A stretch of DNA of 64,000 nucleotides from Desulfuromusa sp. (GCA_016744595.1 JADGEB010000010.1:1-64000); one strand, 5' to 3'; counted from the stretch's first letter, positions 8,526 through 17,645 are shown. Numbers and translations: made by a program. The notes: a model not told the origin generated them from the letters alone.

Positions 8526-8557
8526 CTGTTCGGTCAATATTTGATACTGTTCAGTCA
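8526..8557 (+). promoter_or_regulatory. Candidate operator: two direct repeats 21 bp apart
   Basis: CTGTTCGGTCA (8526-8536) and CTGTTCAGTCA (8547-8557) differ at one base and start 21 bases apart, about two helical turns. They sit directly at the start codon of the first oxidoreductase, downstream of the deoR gene. DeoR-family proteins often bind direct repeats, so an operator is plausible, but there is no experimental support. Confidence 0.4.
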
Positions 8558-10002
8558 TGACAACTCAACAGCATAATATGCATACTCTGAATGATAACAA
8601 ATCTGGCAACACATCATTTCTCGCTAGTGGTGATATTGCGGTTATTGGTGGCGGTGTCGTTGGTTGTGCCGTTGCCCGAAAGATGGCTCTGGAAGGGGCT
8701 TCCGTCATCCTGATAGAAAAAGCAGCTGATATCCTTGCAGGCGCAAGCAAAGGCAACAGCGCCATTCTCCATACTGGTTTTGATGCACCTGTCGGTTCTC
8801 TGGAATGGGAATGTGTGCAAAAAGGATATCATGAATTTTTAGAGATTCGAGAAAGCTTCAATCTGCCACTCCTCAAAACCGGCGCTCTGATTGCGGCTTG
8901 GACTGAGGAACAAGAAGCCAAATTTACCGGCATATTACAAAAAGGATCTGACAACAACGTCAAAGATCTGCGCCTTCTGAGCCGATCAGAGGTTCTTGAT
9001 CTTGAGCCCCGCTTGGCAAATAGTATTCGAGCTGCCATAGCTGTTCCGCGCGAATATGTCATCGACCCCTGGTCAACCCCCCTTGCCTACCTACAGCAAG
9101 CACTGGAAAATGGAGGGCAAGCTCTCTTTAATGCTGAAGTGACTGGCGGTGAATTTAATGGAACCAGCTGGGTACTCAACACCAAACGTGGCCAAGTACG
9201 AGCACATCACGTCATCAACTGTGCCGGACTTTACGGTGACATCCTAGATCAAGACGTACTGGGTGCCAGTGAGTTCACCATCAAACCACGTAAAGGGCAG
9301 TTTGTCATATTCGATATGGCAGCCAGTCAATTGCTGAACTCTGTCATCTTACCCGTACCAACAGAGCGAACCAAAGGAATCGTCCTTTTTCCAACCATTT
9401 TTGGCAACATCGCTGTTGGCCCAACCGCAGAGGATCAAGACGGTAGAGATGACGCCTCTGTTGACAAGGACAATCTGGAAGCCCTACGTGCGCAAGCGAT
9501 AGAGAAAATTCCAGCACTTGCCAATATTCCTGTGACAGCAACTTATGCAGGAATCCGACCGGCATCCGACAGCAGTGGCTATCAAGTGATTGAAAATTCT
9601 GATCGCAATTGGATAACTCTAGGCGGGATTCGCTCCACGGGACTAACCTCGGCACTCGGCCTCGCCCAGCATGTTCACCAGCTACTGGCAAAGCAAGGAA
9701 CTAATTTTGAGGCTATAACAAAACCACATGTACCATGTATTCCGAACCTCGCAGAACACCTTCCACGAGATTATGAAACTCCTGGATATGGTGAAATCGT
9801 CTGTCACTGTGAGATGGTCACAGAGCGTGAGATCACAGCAGTGATGGAAGGCCCAATCCCAGCAGGCAGTCTTGTCGGTCTAAAAAGACGAACCCGCGCA
9901 ACCATGGGTCGTTGCCAAGGGTTCTATTGTTCGGCACGCCTGGCTGAGTTAACCAAGGGGAAATTCGCTGTACCTCTCGGGGTTGGAGATGCAGATGACT
10001 GA
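8557..10002 (+). CDS. FAD-dependent oxidoreductase, GlpA-like with BFD-type [2Fe-2S] domain
   Basis: A 481-residue glycerol-3-phosphate dehydrogenase-like flavoprotein. The FAD-binding dinucleotide fold is DIAVIGGGVVGCAVARKM (GGGVVG at 31-36), and the DAO-fold substrate domain follows with SAILHTGFDAPVG. The C-terminal BFD-like iron-sulfur site has C416, C418, C453 and C458 (VCHCEMVTE and GRCQGFYC). This is the fused architecture of anaerobic GlpA and its Firmicute/spirochete relatives. The next gene overlaps it by eight bases and encodes the partner NAD/FAD oxidoreductase. No good ribosome site precedes the ATG; an internal ATG at 8578 is an alternative start. Substrate could be G3P or another alpha-hydroxy acid or phosphate. 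Confidence 0.85.
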   Translation: MTTQQHNMHTLNDNKSGNTSFLASGDIAVIGGGVVGCAVARKMALEGASVILIEKAADILAGASKGNSAILHTGFDAPVGSLEWECVQKGYHEFLEIRESFNLPLLKTGALIAAWTEEQEAKFTGILQKGSDNNVKDLRLLSRSEVLDLEPRLANSIRAAIAVPREYVIDPWSTPLAYLQQALENGGQALFNAEVTGGEFNGTSWVLNTKRGQVRAHHVINCAGLYGDILDQDVLGASEFTIKPRKGQFVIFDMAASQLLNSVILPVPTERTKGIVLFPTIFGNIAVGPTAEDQDGRDDASVDKDNLEALRAQAIEKIPALANIPVTATYAGIRPASDSSGYQVIENSDRNWITLGGIRSTGLTSALGLAQHVHQLLAKQGTNFEAITKPHVPCIPNLAEHLPRDYETPGYGEIVCHCEMVTEREITAVMEGPIPAGSLVGLKRRTRATMGRCQGFYCSARLAELTKGKFAVPLGVGDADD

Positions 10003-11029
10003 TGTTCTTAAGCATGAAAATTGCGATGTTGCGATTATTGGTGCTGGTCCGGCTGGGCTCTCTGCAGCGACAACATTGAAAAGAGCCGGGATTGAATCGG
10101 TTCTGGTTCTGGAGCGTGAAGCTGAAGCCGGTGGTATCCCTCGCCATTGCGCTCATCCCCCTTACGGTCTCCGCGAGTACAAACGAGTGCTGACAGGACC
10201 ATCCTACGCAAAGAAGCTGGTTGCGACCGCTCTCAATGCTGGAGTCCAGATTGTGCTCAAACAGACGATAACAAAATTGGAAGCAAAAGGAGTGCTCACT
10301 ATTGCCTCCCCCGAAGGCTTGAAAAAGTTGACAGCAAAACGGGTTCTCCTTGCCACTGGAATCCGTGAAACACCACGTTCAGCCCGACTGGTTTCCGGAG
10401 ATAGAGCACTGGGGATCTGCAACACTGGCACCCTGCAGTCGATGTATTACCTGAAAAAGATGGTTCCATTTCGCCGCCCGGTTGTGGTCGGAACAGAAAT
10501 AGTCAGTTTTTCTGCCCTCTCAACTTGCAAAAAAGCAGGGATTCAACCTGTCGCAATGATTGAAGAAAATCAACGTCCGACAGTACGCTGGCCGATCCAT
10601 CATGCAACCAGAGTTTTTGCTGTTCCACTATTCTTAAATACCCGGATTATTAAGATTCTGGGCAAGGATCGAGTTCATGCTGTTCAGGTTGTCGATCTAA
10701 ATGGAGACCGACGCGAAATTGGGTGTGATGGCGTTCTCTTTACCGGACAGTTTACCCCAGAGTCAGCTCTCGCTCGAATGAGCCACCTTGAACTCGACTA
10801 CGAAACAGGCAGCCCGGCTGTTGATCAGTTTAACCGTTGCTCAGACCCAGCTTATTATGCTGCTGGAAATGTTTTGCAACCCTCTCCTGATAGCGATAAC
10901 GCTATCTCCATCCCGATCTACTACACCGCCGACAACCTTCCACAGCCAGTAGAAGTAGCTGGGCAGTGTTGGCACCAAGGGCGCATAACGGCAGAATGGA
11001 TTGCTGATGATTTAAATGGGAAGCTATAA
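9995..11029 (+). CDS. NAD(P)/FAD-dependent oxidoreductase partner of the GlpA-like protein
   Basis: A 344-residue pyridine nucleotide-disulfide-type flavoprotein. It has the N-terminal FAD motif VAIIGAGPAGLSAATTLKRA, a central RVLLATGIRETPRSARL segment and a C-terminal AAGNVL flavin-binding end. No redox-active CxxC is seen. I chose the ATG at 9995 because GGAG at 9985-9988 is well spaced; it overlaps the upstream stop by eight bases. In family members next to GlpA-like proteins, this subunit transfers electrons between FAD and a nicotinamide or another carrier. The DUF1667 third subunit often found beside such pairs is not encoded here. Specificity is inferred from the neighbour. Confidence 0.82.
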   Translation: MTDVLKHENCDVAIIGAGPAGLSAATTLKRAGIESVLVLEREAEAGGIPRHCAHPPYGLREYKRVLTGPSYAKKLVATALNAGVQIVLKQTITKLEAKGVLTIASPEGLKKLTAKRVLLATGIRETPRSARLVSGDRALGICNTGTLQSMYYLKKMVPFRRPVVVGTEIVSFSALSTCKKAGIQPVAMIEENQRPTVRWPIHHATRVFAVPLFLNTRIIKILGKDRVHAVQVVDLNGDRREIGCDGVLFTGQFTPESALARMSHLELDYETGSPAVDQFNRCSDPAYYAAGNVLQPSPDSDNAISIPIYYTADNLPQPVEVAGQCWHQGRITAEWIADDLNGKL

Positions 11030-11176
11030 TCGTGACAAAAGCAACGATACACCCCGCTTAACATCCAAAACTTCTTGCAATTCCTGTTATAATTATTATT
11101 CTTCAATCTTAAGATCTTTACCGATCTGTTTTTCATATTAAAATAGATACTTTTCCCGCTTTTGAAGAGGTCTCAC

Positions 11177-11830
11177 ATGGCATTTATCAGTATATTTAAA
11201 AATCGTACCGGGATTGAAAGTGAGATCGACAGCTTTCTCAACCTGGCCAGCGAATCTGGACTTATCTTTATGCAGGGAATAGATGCCTATCTCCTCAATA
11301 ACCTCGATTCATTCAGTGAACATCTCAGCCATATCGTAGAGACCGAGAAAGAAGCCGACACACTGCGCCGCTCGATTGAAGACCTACTCTACCGGAAAAC
11401 CCTGATCCCTGAATCACGGGGAGATGTTCTGGAACTGATTGAGCGGATGGATGCCTTACTGGGACGCTTTAAAGGGGTGATGTTCCGAATCGAAATAGAA
11501 CGTCCGAATATCAATTCACAATTTCATACGGGACTGAAAAGCCTATCAAATTGTGTCATTGAGGCTGTCGAATCAGCAACCCTGTCACTCAGATCTTATT
11601 TTAAAGATATTTCCCAGGCATCCGACCATATTCACAAAGTTGCATTTTGGGAAACTGAGGCCGACAAAGCATCGACCAGTTTACAAAAAGCTATTTTTAA
11701 CAATAACGAATTAGGACTCGATTTAAAGATGCAGCTTCGCGACCTGGTCAGAAGCATCGATAAAATAGCCGACCACGCTGAAGATCTAGCTGATACCCTG
11801 GCTATTTACGTTATTAAACGCTCACTATAA
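11177..11830 (+). CDS. DUF47 family PhoU-like protein
   Basis: A 217-residue all-helical PhoU-like (DUF47, TIGR00153-type) protein. The conserved opening MAFISIFKNRTGIESEIDSF and the end RDLVRSIDKIADHAEDLAD, with its acidic metal-binding helix, are diagnostic. The start is the ATG at 11177, preceded by GAAGAGG six bases away. Ten bases separate its stop from the PiT transporter gene, the common DUF47-PiT pairing in which the cytosolic PhoU-like protein is thought to modulate low-affinity phosphate uptake. No PstSCAB genes are nearby. Confidence 0.92.
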   Translation: MAFISIFKNRTGIESEIDSFLNLASESGLIFMQGIDAYLLNNLDSFSEHLSHIVETEKEADTLRRSIEDLLYRKTLIPESRGDVLELIERMDALLGRFKGVMFRIEIERPNINSQFHTGLKSLSNCVIEAVESATLSLRSYFKDISQASDHIHKVAFWETEADKASTSLQKAIFNNNELGLDLKMQLRDLVRSIDKIADHAEDLADTLAIYVIKRSL

Positions 11831-11840
11831 GAAGTCTGTT

Positions 11841-12887
11841 ATGTTTTTGTTTTTCCTTTCTAGCGGTATGTTTCTTGGTTGGTCTCTGGGAGCCAACGAC
11901 GCCTCCAATGTGTTTGGTACGGCAGTCGGTTCACGCATGCTCAGATTCCGTACCGCTGCAATTTTGTGTTGTGTTTTTGTTATCCTTGGATCCGTGATCA
12001 GCGGTGCCGGAGCAACTCATACCTTGGGAAAACTGGGTGCGGTCAATGCCGTTGCTGGCGCTTTCGTCGTTGCTTTTTCTGCTGCTATGAGCGTTTACTT
12101 GATGACATTGGCACGCTATCCGGTATCAACATCCCAAGCAATTGTTGGGGCGATTATAGGCTGGAACCTTTTCTCTGGATCACCGACAGACAGCAACGCT
12201 CTATCTAAAATCATCATCACCTGGATAGTCTGTCCAATCTTGTCGGGAATCATTGCTGTCATATCATACAAAGTTGTCTCTGTTTTCATCCTCAAGCGGA
12301 AGATCCATATGTTCAGGCTGGATGAAATGACCCGCTATGGATTGGTTTTGATGGGAGCATTTGGAGCATTTGCTTTGGGAGCTAACAACATTGCCAACGT
12401 AGTTGGCGTGTTTCTTCCTGTTTCTCCATTTGGCTATATTGAACTTTTTGGTGATTTTTGTGTCAGTCCCGCTCAACAGCTATTTTTTCTTGGAAGTCTG
12501 GCAATTTCAGTTGGCGTTATCACCTACTCAAAACGCGTTATGGACACCGTTGGCAGTGGAATTTTCAAACTTTCACCGGTTATGGCTCTGGTTGCCGTCT
12601 GGGCTCACTCGGTGGTTTTATTTTTGTTCGCTTCACAGCGACTGGAACAATTACTGCTTGATCTGGGACTACCAACTCTGCCGTTGGTTCCCGTCTCCAG
12701 TTCTCAGGCAATTGTCGGAGCTGTCGTTGGGATGGGTCTCCTCAAAGGGAGGCATAATATTCGTTGGAGAACCGTTGGAGGAATTGCAGGAAGTTGGGTA
12801 ACCACCCCCATCTTTGCCTGTTTGATCAGCTTTATCTGTCTATTTATTCTACAGAATGTCTTTCAGCAGACGGTTTATTTACCGTAA
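11841..12887 (+). CDS. PiT-family inorganic phosphate transporter
   Basis: A 348-residue inner-membrane phosphate/cation symporter with about ten hydrophobic segments. The duplicated PiT signature is visible: FLGWSLGANDASNVFGTAVG near the N-terminus and AFALGANNIANVVGVF mid-protein, each followed by a repeat containing PVSTSQAIVGAIIG (first half) and PVSSSQAIVGAVVG (second half). It is co-transcribed with the DUF47 gene. It is shorter than E. coli PitA but normal for the bacterial PiT-DUF47 class. It converges on the RNase G gene. Confidence 0.93.
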   Translation: MFLFFLSSGMFLGWSLGANDASNVFGTAVGSRMLRFRTAAILCCVFVILGSVISGAGATHTLGKLGAVNAVAGAFVVAFSAAMSVYLMTLARYPVSTSQAIVGAIIGWNLFSGSPTDSNALSKIIITWIVCPILSGIIAVISYKVVSVFILKRKIHMFRLDEMTRYGLVLMGAFGAFALGANNIANVVGVFLPVSPFGYIELFGDFCVSPAQQLFFLGSLAISVGVITYSKRVMDTVGSGIFKLSPVMALVAVWAHSVVLFLFASQRLEQLLLDLGLPTLPLVPVSSSQAIVGAVVGMGLLKGRHNIRWRTVGGIAGSWVTTPIFACLISFICLFILQNVFQQTVYLP

Positions 12888-12899
12888 TAAAAATTATAT

Positions 12900-12954
12900 G
12901 GGCACGGATTGTCGCACCCTTATATTATGAAATCAAGGCGCAGCAAGCTGCGCC
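12900..12954. repeat. Diverged REP-like pair between convergent genes
   Basis: GGGCACGGATTGTCGCACCC at 12900-12919 is a degenerate version of the first REP type. GGCGCAGC-AA-GCTGCGCC at 12937-12954 is a perfect 8-bp-arm palindrome of the second type. They are linked by a GAAATCAA spacer as at 1-66 and 828-897. Located between pitA-like and rng stops, it may double as a 3' stabiliser. Confidence 0.6.
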
Positions 12955-12962
12955 TCGACATT

Positions 12963-14468
12963 TCAACCTACTGCAATCTCAAATTGTTCAATGTGGAACC
13001 CGGGACGTGAATTAATCGAAACAGTTCGCCCATATCGCTGTTCCAGCTCGTCCAATCCGCAACGTTCTTCATCAATCAACAAACCGGCAACTTCTGGATG
13101 AGCCAGCAAGGTCACATGCCCAGCAGGAAGATCAGCCATTTCGCGATGGAGCTCACGTAAAATTTCATAAATAATTGTCAGCTTCCCCCTCACATACCCT
13201 TTCCCTTCACAGTAGGAACAGGGTTCACAAAGAGTACGACCAATACTTTCCCGCACCCGTTTTCTGGTCATTTCCACCAGTCCAAGCTCTGAAATTTTTA
13301 GAATATTCGTTTTATTCTTATCCAGCTTCAAAGCCTCTTCCAAAGTAGCATGAACCTTTTCTCGATGGGCTTCTTTATCCATATCGATAAAGTCGATGAT
13401 AATCAGACCACCGATATTTCTCAAACGTAGCTGAAAAGCAATCTCCTTAAGTGCTTCTAAATTGGTTTTCAGAATTGTATCTTCAAAATTGTGCTTGCCA
13501 ACATAGCGTCCCGTATTAACGTCGATTGCAACCAATGCTTCGGTTTGCTCAATGATGATAGAACCACCACTTTTCAGCCAAACCTTACGCCCCAAGGATC
13601 GTGAAATTTCCACCTCAAGACCGTATGCATCAAAGATAGGCTCTTGACCCTTGTAGAGTTCAATACAGTAGTTCAATCGTGGCATAAAGGTTCGTAAGAA
13701 ACGGACAATTTTGTCGTATTCTTCAACATTATCAACAATGATTCTTTTGACATCTTCGGTGAGGATGTCACGTAACACCTTGCTAGTAACATCCAGGTCA
13801 GAGTGGATCAAACTAGGTGCACTTATTTCATCAATCCCACGGCTGAGATTTTCCCAGAGACCAACCAGAAACTCCATATCGTGGCGTAAATCATCTTCAC
13901 TTTTACCCTCTGAAACAGTTCGAACAATAAATCCTGTTCCTGGAGCTCGCATTGAATCGACAGCTTGCCGCAGTCGTTCACGCTCATCCTCACTCTCAAT
14001 CCGCCGTGAGATACCCACATGATCAACCGTTGGCATGTAAACCAGATGTCGTCCCGGTAAGGAGATGTGTGAGGTAATACGCGCTCCTTTAGTTCCGATT
14101 GGTTCTTTGGAAATCTGAACCAGAAGTTCCTGCCCCTCGGTGAGAAGATCTTCAATCGGTGGGAGGGGCGGTGATTCACTACCGGCATCCTGATCCAACG
14201 GTTGTTCATCTCCCTCGATACTTCTTTCTACCTGCTCCATCTCATCCATAACATCGGCGACATATAAAAATGCGGCTTTTTCCAGGCCAATATCAACAAA
14301 AGCCGCCTGCATTCCCGGTAAAACCCGGACAACTTTGCCTTTGTAGATATTCCCAACAATCCCCAATTGCCGATCTCGTTCAATATAAAGTTCGGCAATA
14401 TGGCCACCTTCAAGCAAGGCGACCCGGGTTTCGTGAGAGGTGGTACAAATGACCAACTCCTTTGTCAT
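12963..14468 (-). CDS. rng: Ribonuclease G/E (RNase G type)
   Basis: A 501-residue endoribonuclease that cleaves single-stranded RNA near 5'-monophosphates and processes 16S rRNA in E. coli. It has an N-terminal S1 domain (VGNIYKGKVVRVLPGMQAAF at 38-57), the DNase I-like catalytic core with metal-binding D316 (VAIDVNTG) and D359 (IIIDFIDMD), and the zinc-link CEPCSYC at 414-420. It lacks the long C-terminal scaffold of RNase E, so it is of the RNase G type. An acidic, Pro-containing insert at about 83-106 interrupts the S1 region. It lies 41 bases downstream of the radical SAM gene, a pairing common in Desulfuromonadia. Confidence 0.93.
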   Translation of the reverse strand: MTKELVICTTSHETRVALLEGGHIAELYIERDRQLGIVGNIYKGKVVRVLPGMQAAFVDIGLEKAAFLYVADVMDEMEQVERSIEGDEQPLDQDAGSESPPLPPIEDLLTEGQELLVQISKEPIGTKGARITSHISLPGRHLVYMPTVDHVGISRRIESEDERERLRQAVDSMRAPGTGFIVRTVSEGKSEDDLRHDMEFLVGLWENLSRGIDEISAPSLIHSDLDVTSKVLRDILTEDVKRIIVDNVEEYDKIVRFLRTFMPRLNYCIELYKGQEPIFDAYGLEVEISRSLGRKVWLKSGGSIIIEQTEALVAIDVNTGRYVGKHNFEDTILKTNLEALKEIAFQLRLRNIGGLIIIDFIDMDKEAHREKVHATLEEALKLDKNKTNILKISELGLVEMTRKRVRESIGRTLCEPCSYCEGKGYVRGKLTIIYEILRELHREMADLPAGHVTLLAHPEVAGLLIDEERCGLDELEQRYGRTVSINSRPGFHIEQFEIAVG

Positions 14469-14509
14469 AACTGTTCTCCTGTTTCTTCTATATTTATTAA
14501 AGTAATAAC

Positions 14510-17029
14510 TTAAGTTTTCAACACAATCCCCGTTTTTCGCACTCCTAAACGGCGAATATCCTCTACATCGATTTTAAGCAAACTCGCTGCGACCTGTAGC
14601 GGACTCCCTTTAATTAACTGGATTTGCAACTCAACCCCAATTTGGGAGAGTTCAAGGACATCCGGTCGTATGTCAATTTGCTTCTCAACCCCCTTTTTAA
14701 TCCGTGCAACCAGAATCTGTTCTGCATCCAGAAAATTAGTGATTCGTTCGCGCAGATCCTCAGGCACCGATTCTGGCAACGGAACACGATAACAGCTGGA
14801 GGCAACCGCAGCCGAAGGAGATGGACTCTTCCACGGGATGATTTCAGCTTCAGTTATTCTGAACCCTTCAGGAAGCTGAACATTAATATCCGAAATAACT
14901 CGCTCTACTGACACATAAGATAGCAATTCCAAATCGACCAGTTCTGCCTCGCTAGACACCCCCATCGGCAGAGCCTCAAGATAAGAAATCTTTGGCATCG
15001 GATGAAAACCCTGCGAAAAACGGATCGGCAGCTTTGCCCGACGGACTGCTCGCTGAAACATTTTCAAATATTCGAGATGCCCGACCATTCTAGCCCGACC
15101 AAGCTTGCTTAACTTAAGACGAACCCGATTCAGATTTTCTACATCAGCAACTGGCGACTCTTCCTCAGCAGCGGCATTGGGAGATATCTCTTCTTTTTGC
15201 ACTACATCGATCAGGCGCATCCTCAACTCATCAAAATCGCAGACATCACAACCGTGGCAAACTCCATCACGGCAATCGAGAGTTTCAGAACCAGAAAAAG
15301 CCTTACGGCGTTCAGTCAAAAAGAACTTTTTTGGCACCCCACAATCAATATGCTCCCAAGGGAGAATCTCCTCTTCCTCCCGCTGCCGTAAATACCAGGC
15401 AGGATCGATGTCACAGTCAACAAAAGCTTGTTGCCATTTATCAAAATCAAAACATTCCCACCAACCATCGAAACGACACCCAAGCTGCACAGCTCGTTCT
15501 AAAACAGCAGATAAACGTCGATCACCACGGGCAAAAACCCCTTCCAAAAATGAAGATTCAGCTCCATGATATTTAAAACGTAGCTTTTTCTGCCTTAACC
15601 CATCACGCAGAAGCCGTTGCTTACGCAATGTTTCTTCAATTCCAATCTGCGCTTCCCATTGAAACGGAGTATGCGGTTTTGGCACAAATGTCGAAACAGC
15701 AACATTGACATCGTTACCACCAGTCCCTTTACCACTTTTTTTCACCTGTGCGGAAAGATCTATCAACGCCTGCAAGTCGGCGTCGGTTTCTGTCGGCAAC
15801 CCCATCATGAAATAGAGTTTGATCAAACGCCAACCAAGCTGAAATGCATTTCTTGTCGATTCCAATAAATCTTCTGCGCTAATCCCTTTGTTGATCAGCT
15901 CTCGTAATCGCTCACTCCCAGCTTCCGGAGCAAGGGTAAAGCCAGTTTTACGAACTTTTTTCACTTCTTCCATCAGTTCTGGAGTGAGAGAACCAACCCG
16001 CAAGCTAGGCAAAGAAACCGAGACCCGATCTTCAACATATTCAGCCATCAGCTCCTGTAACAACGGTTCAATACAGGTATAATCACCGCTCGACAGAGAA
16101 AGGAGTGAAACTTCCTCGTACCCAGAATTCTGCAGTGATGCTGCAATCAGACTGCGAAGTTTTTCAGGGCTACGTTCACGCACCGGACGGTAGATATAAC
16201 CTGCTTGGCAAAATCGACAACCGCGTGTGCAGCCACGAGCAATTTCCATAGCAACCCGGTTATGAACTGTCTGCATAAACGGAATAATTGGTCGTGTCGG
16301 AAAGGGTGCCGTTTCAAGGTCATTGAGAAAACGCCGCCGAACCTTGTCGTAACCTGGCTGGAGAGGGGTGATTTTCTCAACACAACCATTGGTTTGATAG
16401 CTAATATCAAATAGCTCAGGAACATAGAAACCTTCGCAATCTGCTATTTTTTGCAGAAGTTGCTTGCGGCTCCAGTTTTCCTGTTTTCCCTGACGAACCA
16501 ATTCGACGAGTTCAACAACCGCCTCTTCTCCATCACCAACCAGAGCAACATCAATAAAATCGGCTAATGGTTCAGGATTAAACGCACAAGGACCGCCAAC
16601 GACAATCAGCGGTGCATTTTTATCCCGCTGCTCCCGACGCAGTGGAATCCCAGATAAATCAAGCATTGTCAGTAGGTTGGTGTAGCTGAGTTCGTACTGC
16701 AGGGTTAATCCGACGATATCGAACTCACCCAATGGAAGTGATGATTCCAAAGAACACAACGATTGCTGGTTTTCACGCAGCCACTGTTCCATATCGGCCC
16801 AGGGAGAATAAACCCGCTCAGCAGCAACCCAATCGAGACTGTTGAGGATATTGTAGAGAATAGGGAAACCAATATGACTCATTCCCACTTCGTAAACATC
16901 AGGAAAAGCCAGCGCCATCCGAATTTCGATACCAGCATCCAATTTACAGATACTGCCAAGTTCTCCACCTAGGTAGCGGGACGGACGACTGACCTGAATT
17001 AATGCTTCAGTTTGATCTATTTTATTCAA
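14510..17029 (-). CDS. B12-binding radical SAM protein fused to DUF2344 (TIGR03960/TIGR03936 type)
   Basis: An 839-residue fusion. The N-terminal region resembles a cobalamin-binding fold (LIVVGGPCAFNPEPLADFID at about 141-160). The radical SAM core has the cluster cysteines C267, C271 and C274 in ARGCTRGCRFCQAGY. A Cys-rich linker (CRDGVCHGCDVCDF) precedes the C-terminal DUF2344 domain beginning VRLKLSKLGRARMVGHLEYL. Single-chain fusions of both modules are known across Geobacter relatives and clostridia. The reaction is not established to my knowledge. Co-transcription with RNase G suggests an RNA-linked role, which is inference. Confidence 0.88.
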   Translation of the reverse strand: MNKIDQTEALIQVSRPSRYLGGELGSICKLDAGIEIRMALAFPDVYEVGMSHIGFPILYNILNSLDWVAAERVYSPWADMEQWLRENQQSLCSLESSLPLGEFDIVGLTLQYELSYTNLLTMLDLSGIPLRREQRDKNAPLIVVGGPCAFNPEPLADFIDVALVGDGEEAVVELVELVRQGKQENWSRKQLLQKIADCEGFYVPELFDISYQTNGCVEKITPLQPGYDKVRRRFLNDLETAPFPTRPIIPFMQTVHNRVAMEIARGCTRGCRFCQAGYIYRPVRERSPEKLRSLIAASLQNSGYEEVSLLSLSSGDYTCIEPLLQELMAEYVEDRVSVSLPSLRVGSLTPELMEEVKKVRKTGFTLAPEAGSERLRELINKGISAEDLLESTRNAFQLGWRLIKLYFMMGLPTETDADLQALIDLSAQVKKSGKGTGGNDVNVAVSTFVPKPHTPFQWEAQIGIEETLRKQRLLRDGLRQKKLRFKYHGAESSFLEGVFARGDRRLSAVLERAVQLGCRFDGWWECFDFDKWQQAFVDCDIDPAWYLRQREEEEILPWEHIDCGVPKKFFLTERRKAFSGSETLDCRDGVCHGCDVCDFDELRMRLIDVVQKEEISPNAAAEEESPVADVENLNRVRLKLSKLGRARMVGHLEYLKMFQRAVRRAKLPIRFSQGFHPMPKISYLEALPMGVSSEAELVDLELLSYVSVERVISDINVQLPEGFRITEAEIIPWKSPSPSAAVASSCYRVPLPESVPEDLRERITNFLDAEQILVARIKKGVEKQIDIRPDVLELSQIGVELQIQLIKGSPLQVAASLLKIDVEDIRRLGVRKTGIVLKT

Positions 17030-17110
17030 AACTTACCTTCTTAAAAAACAGTCCCCTCTCATGGGGGGGCAATGCTATTGATTCATAAATATTGGATGCA
17101 GACAACGAAG

Positions 17111-17171
17111 ACTGATGGCTAAGCAAAAATTTCGTTCTCCAAAGCGTAGGAATTTTTGCAACGCCATCAGT
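17111..17171. repeat. Imperfect long inverted repeat 5' of the radical SAM gene
   Basis: ACTGATGGC (17111-17119) pairs with GCCATCAGT (17163-17171), and inside it AAAAATT (17125-17131) pairs with AATTTTT (17151-17157). It spans the 3' end of the J-domain gene and the spacer to the radical SAM gene. The right arm, TTTTTGCAACGCCATCAG, resembles a sequence at 54203-54218. Confidence 0.55.
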
Positions 17172-17460
17172 TTTTTTCACCCCAGAGTCCGACCCCGTAG
17201 AACTGATCTTGCAAGCGCTCTTCCGGGTATTGTTCCCAAAAAATCTCTTTGGAAAAATCAAATCGATAATCGCTGATATATTCGTTCAAAACTTTGTATG
17301 CCGCATTTATTCGCCTGATTTTGTCATTATCCGGAGCTGCCCCTTTATCGGGATGATACTGGCGCACCAGTTGGCGATGGCGGTCACGAATCTTTTTCAA
17401 AGTAACTTGCGACGGCAAACCAAACTCAGTCAACGCCGCCATTAGAACTTCATAAGTCAT
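17167..17460 (-). CDS. Small J-domain (DnaJ-like) protein
   Basis: A 97-residue protein that is essentially one J-domain, which stimulates the ATPase of an Hsp70 partner. The invariant HPD motif is in RQLVRQYHPDKGAAPDNDK, with flanking helices LKKIRDRHRQL and IRRINAAYKVLNEYI. The start at 17460 (MTYEVLMAALTEFGL) follows a GGGAGGT ribosome site with good spacing. There is no Gly/Phe linker, zinc finger or client-binding domain, so it is not DnaJ itself. It sits just upstream of the radical SAM gene on the same strand, separated by 137 bases. Confidence 0.82.
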   Translation of the reverse strand: MTYEVLMAALTEFGLPSQVTLKKIRDRHRQLVRQYHPDKGAAPDNDKIRRINAAYKVLNEYISDYRFDFSKEIFWEQYPEERLQDQFYGVGLWGEKN

Positions 17461-17579
17461 AGTACCTCCCAAATAAACCGGACAGGTCAGTAGAAATAAT
17501 AACTTGTAAGCATACCTTAGAAATGATGCAGATAATAGGATATAAAGATAATTCGGATATAAAAAGTCTGCCCAGAGAT

Positions 17580-17609
17580 TTGACAGTTCAGCAACGTTCA
17601 GAATAGGAT
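17580..17609 (+). promoter_or_regulatory. Putative sigma70 promoter for radA
   Basis: TTGACA at 17580-17585 and TAGGAT at 17604-17609 are separated by 18 bases and lie about 37 bases before the radA GTG. The -35 matches consensus and the -10 is weaker. Confidence 0.45.
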
Positions 17610-17645
17610 ACGCTGGTTGTTCTTGCAGTTATACATGGAGAGATT

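Noticed and set aside
11038-11160. A Pho box upstream of the DUF47-PiT operon
   Set aside because: No pair of CTGTCAT-like direct repeats with 11-base phasing was visible.
15105-15569. 154-codon frame opposite the radical SAM gene
   Set aside because: Ser/Arg-rich translation typical of an antisense shadow; the radical SAM frame is continuous and well conserved.
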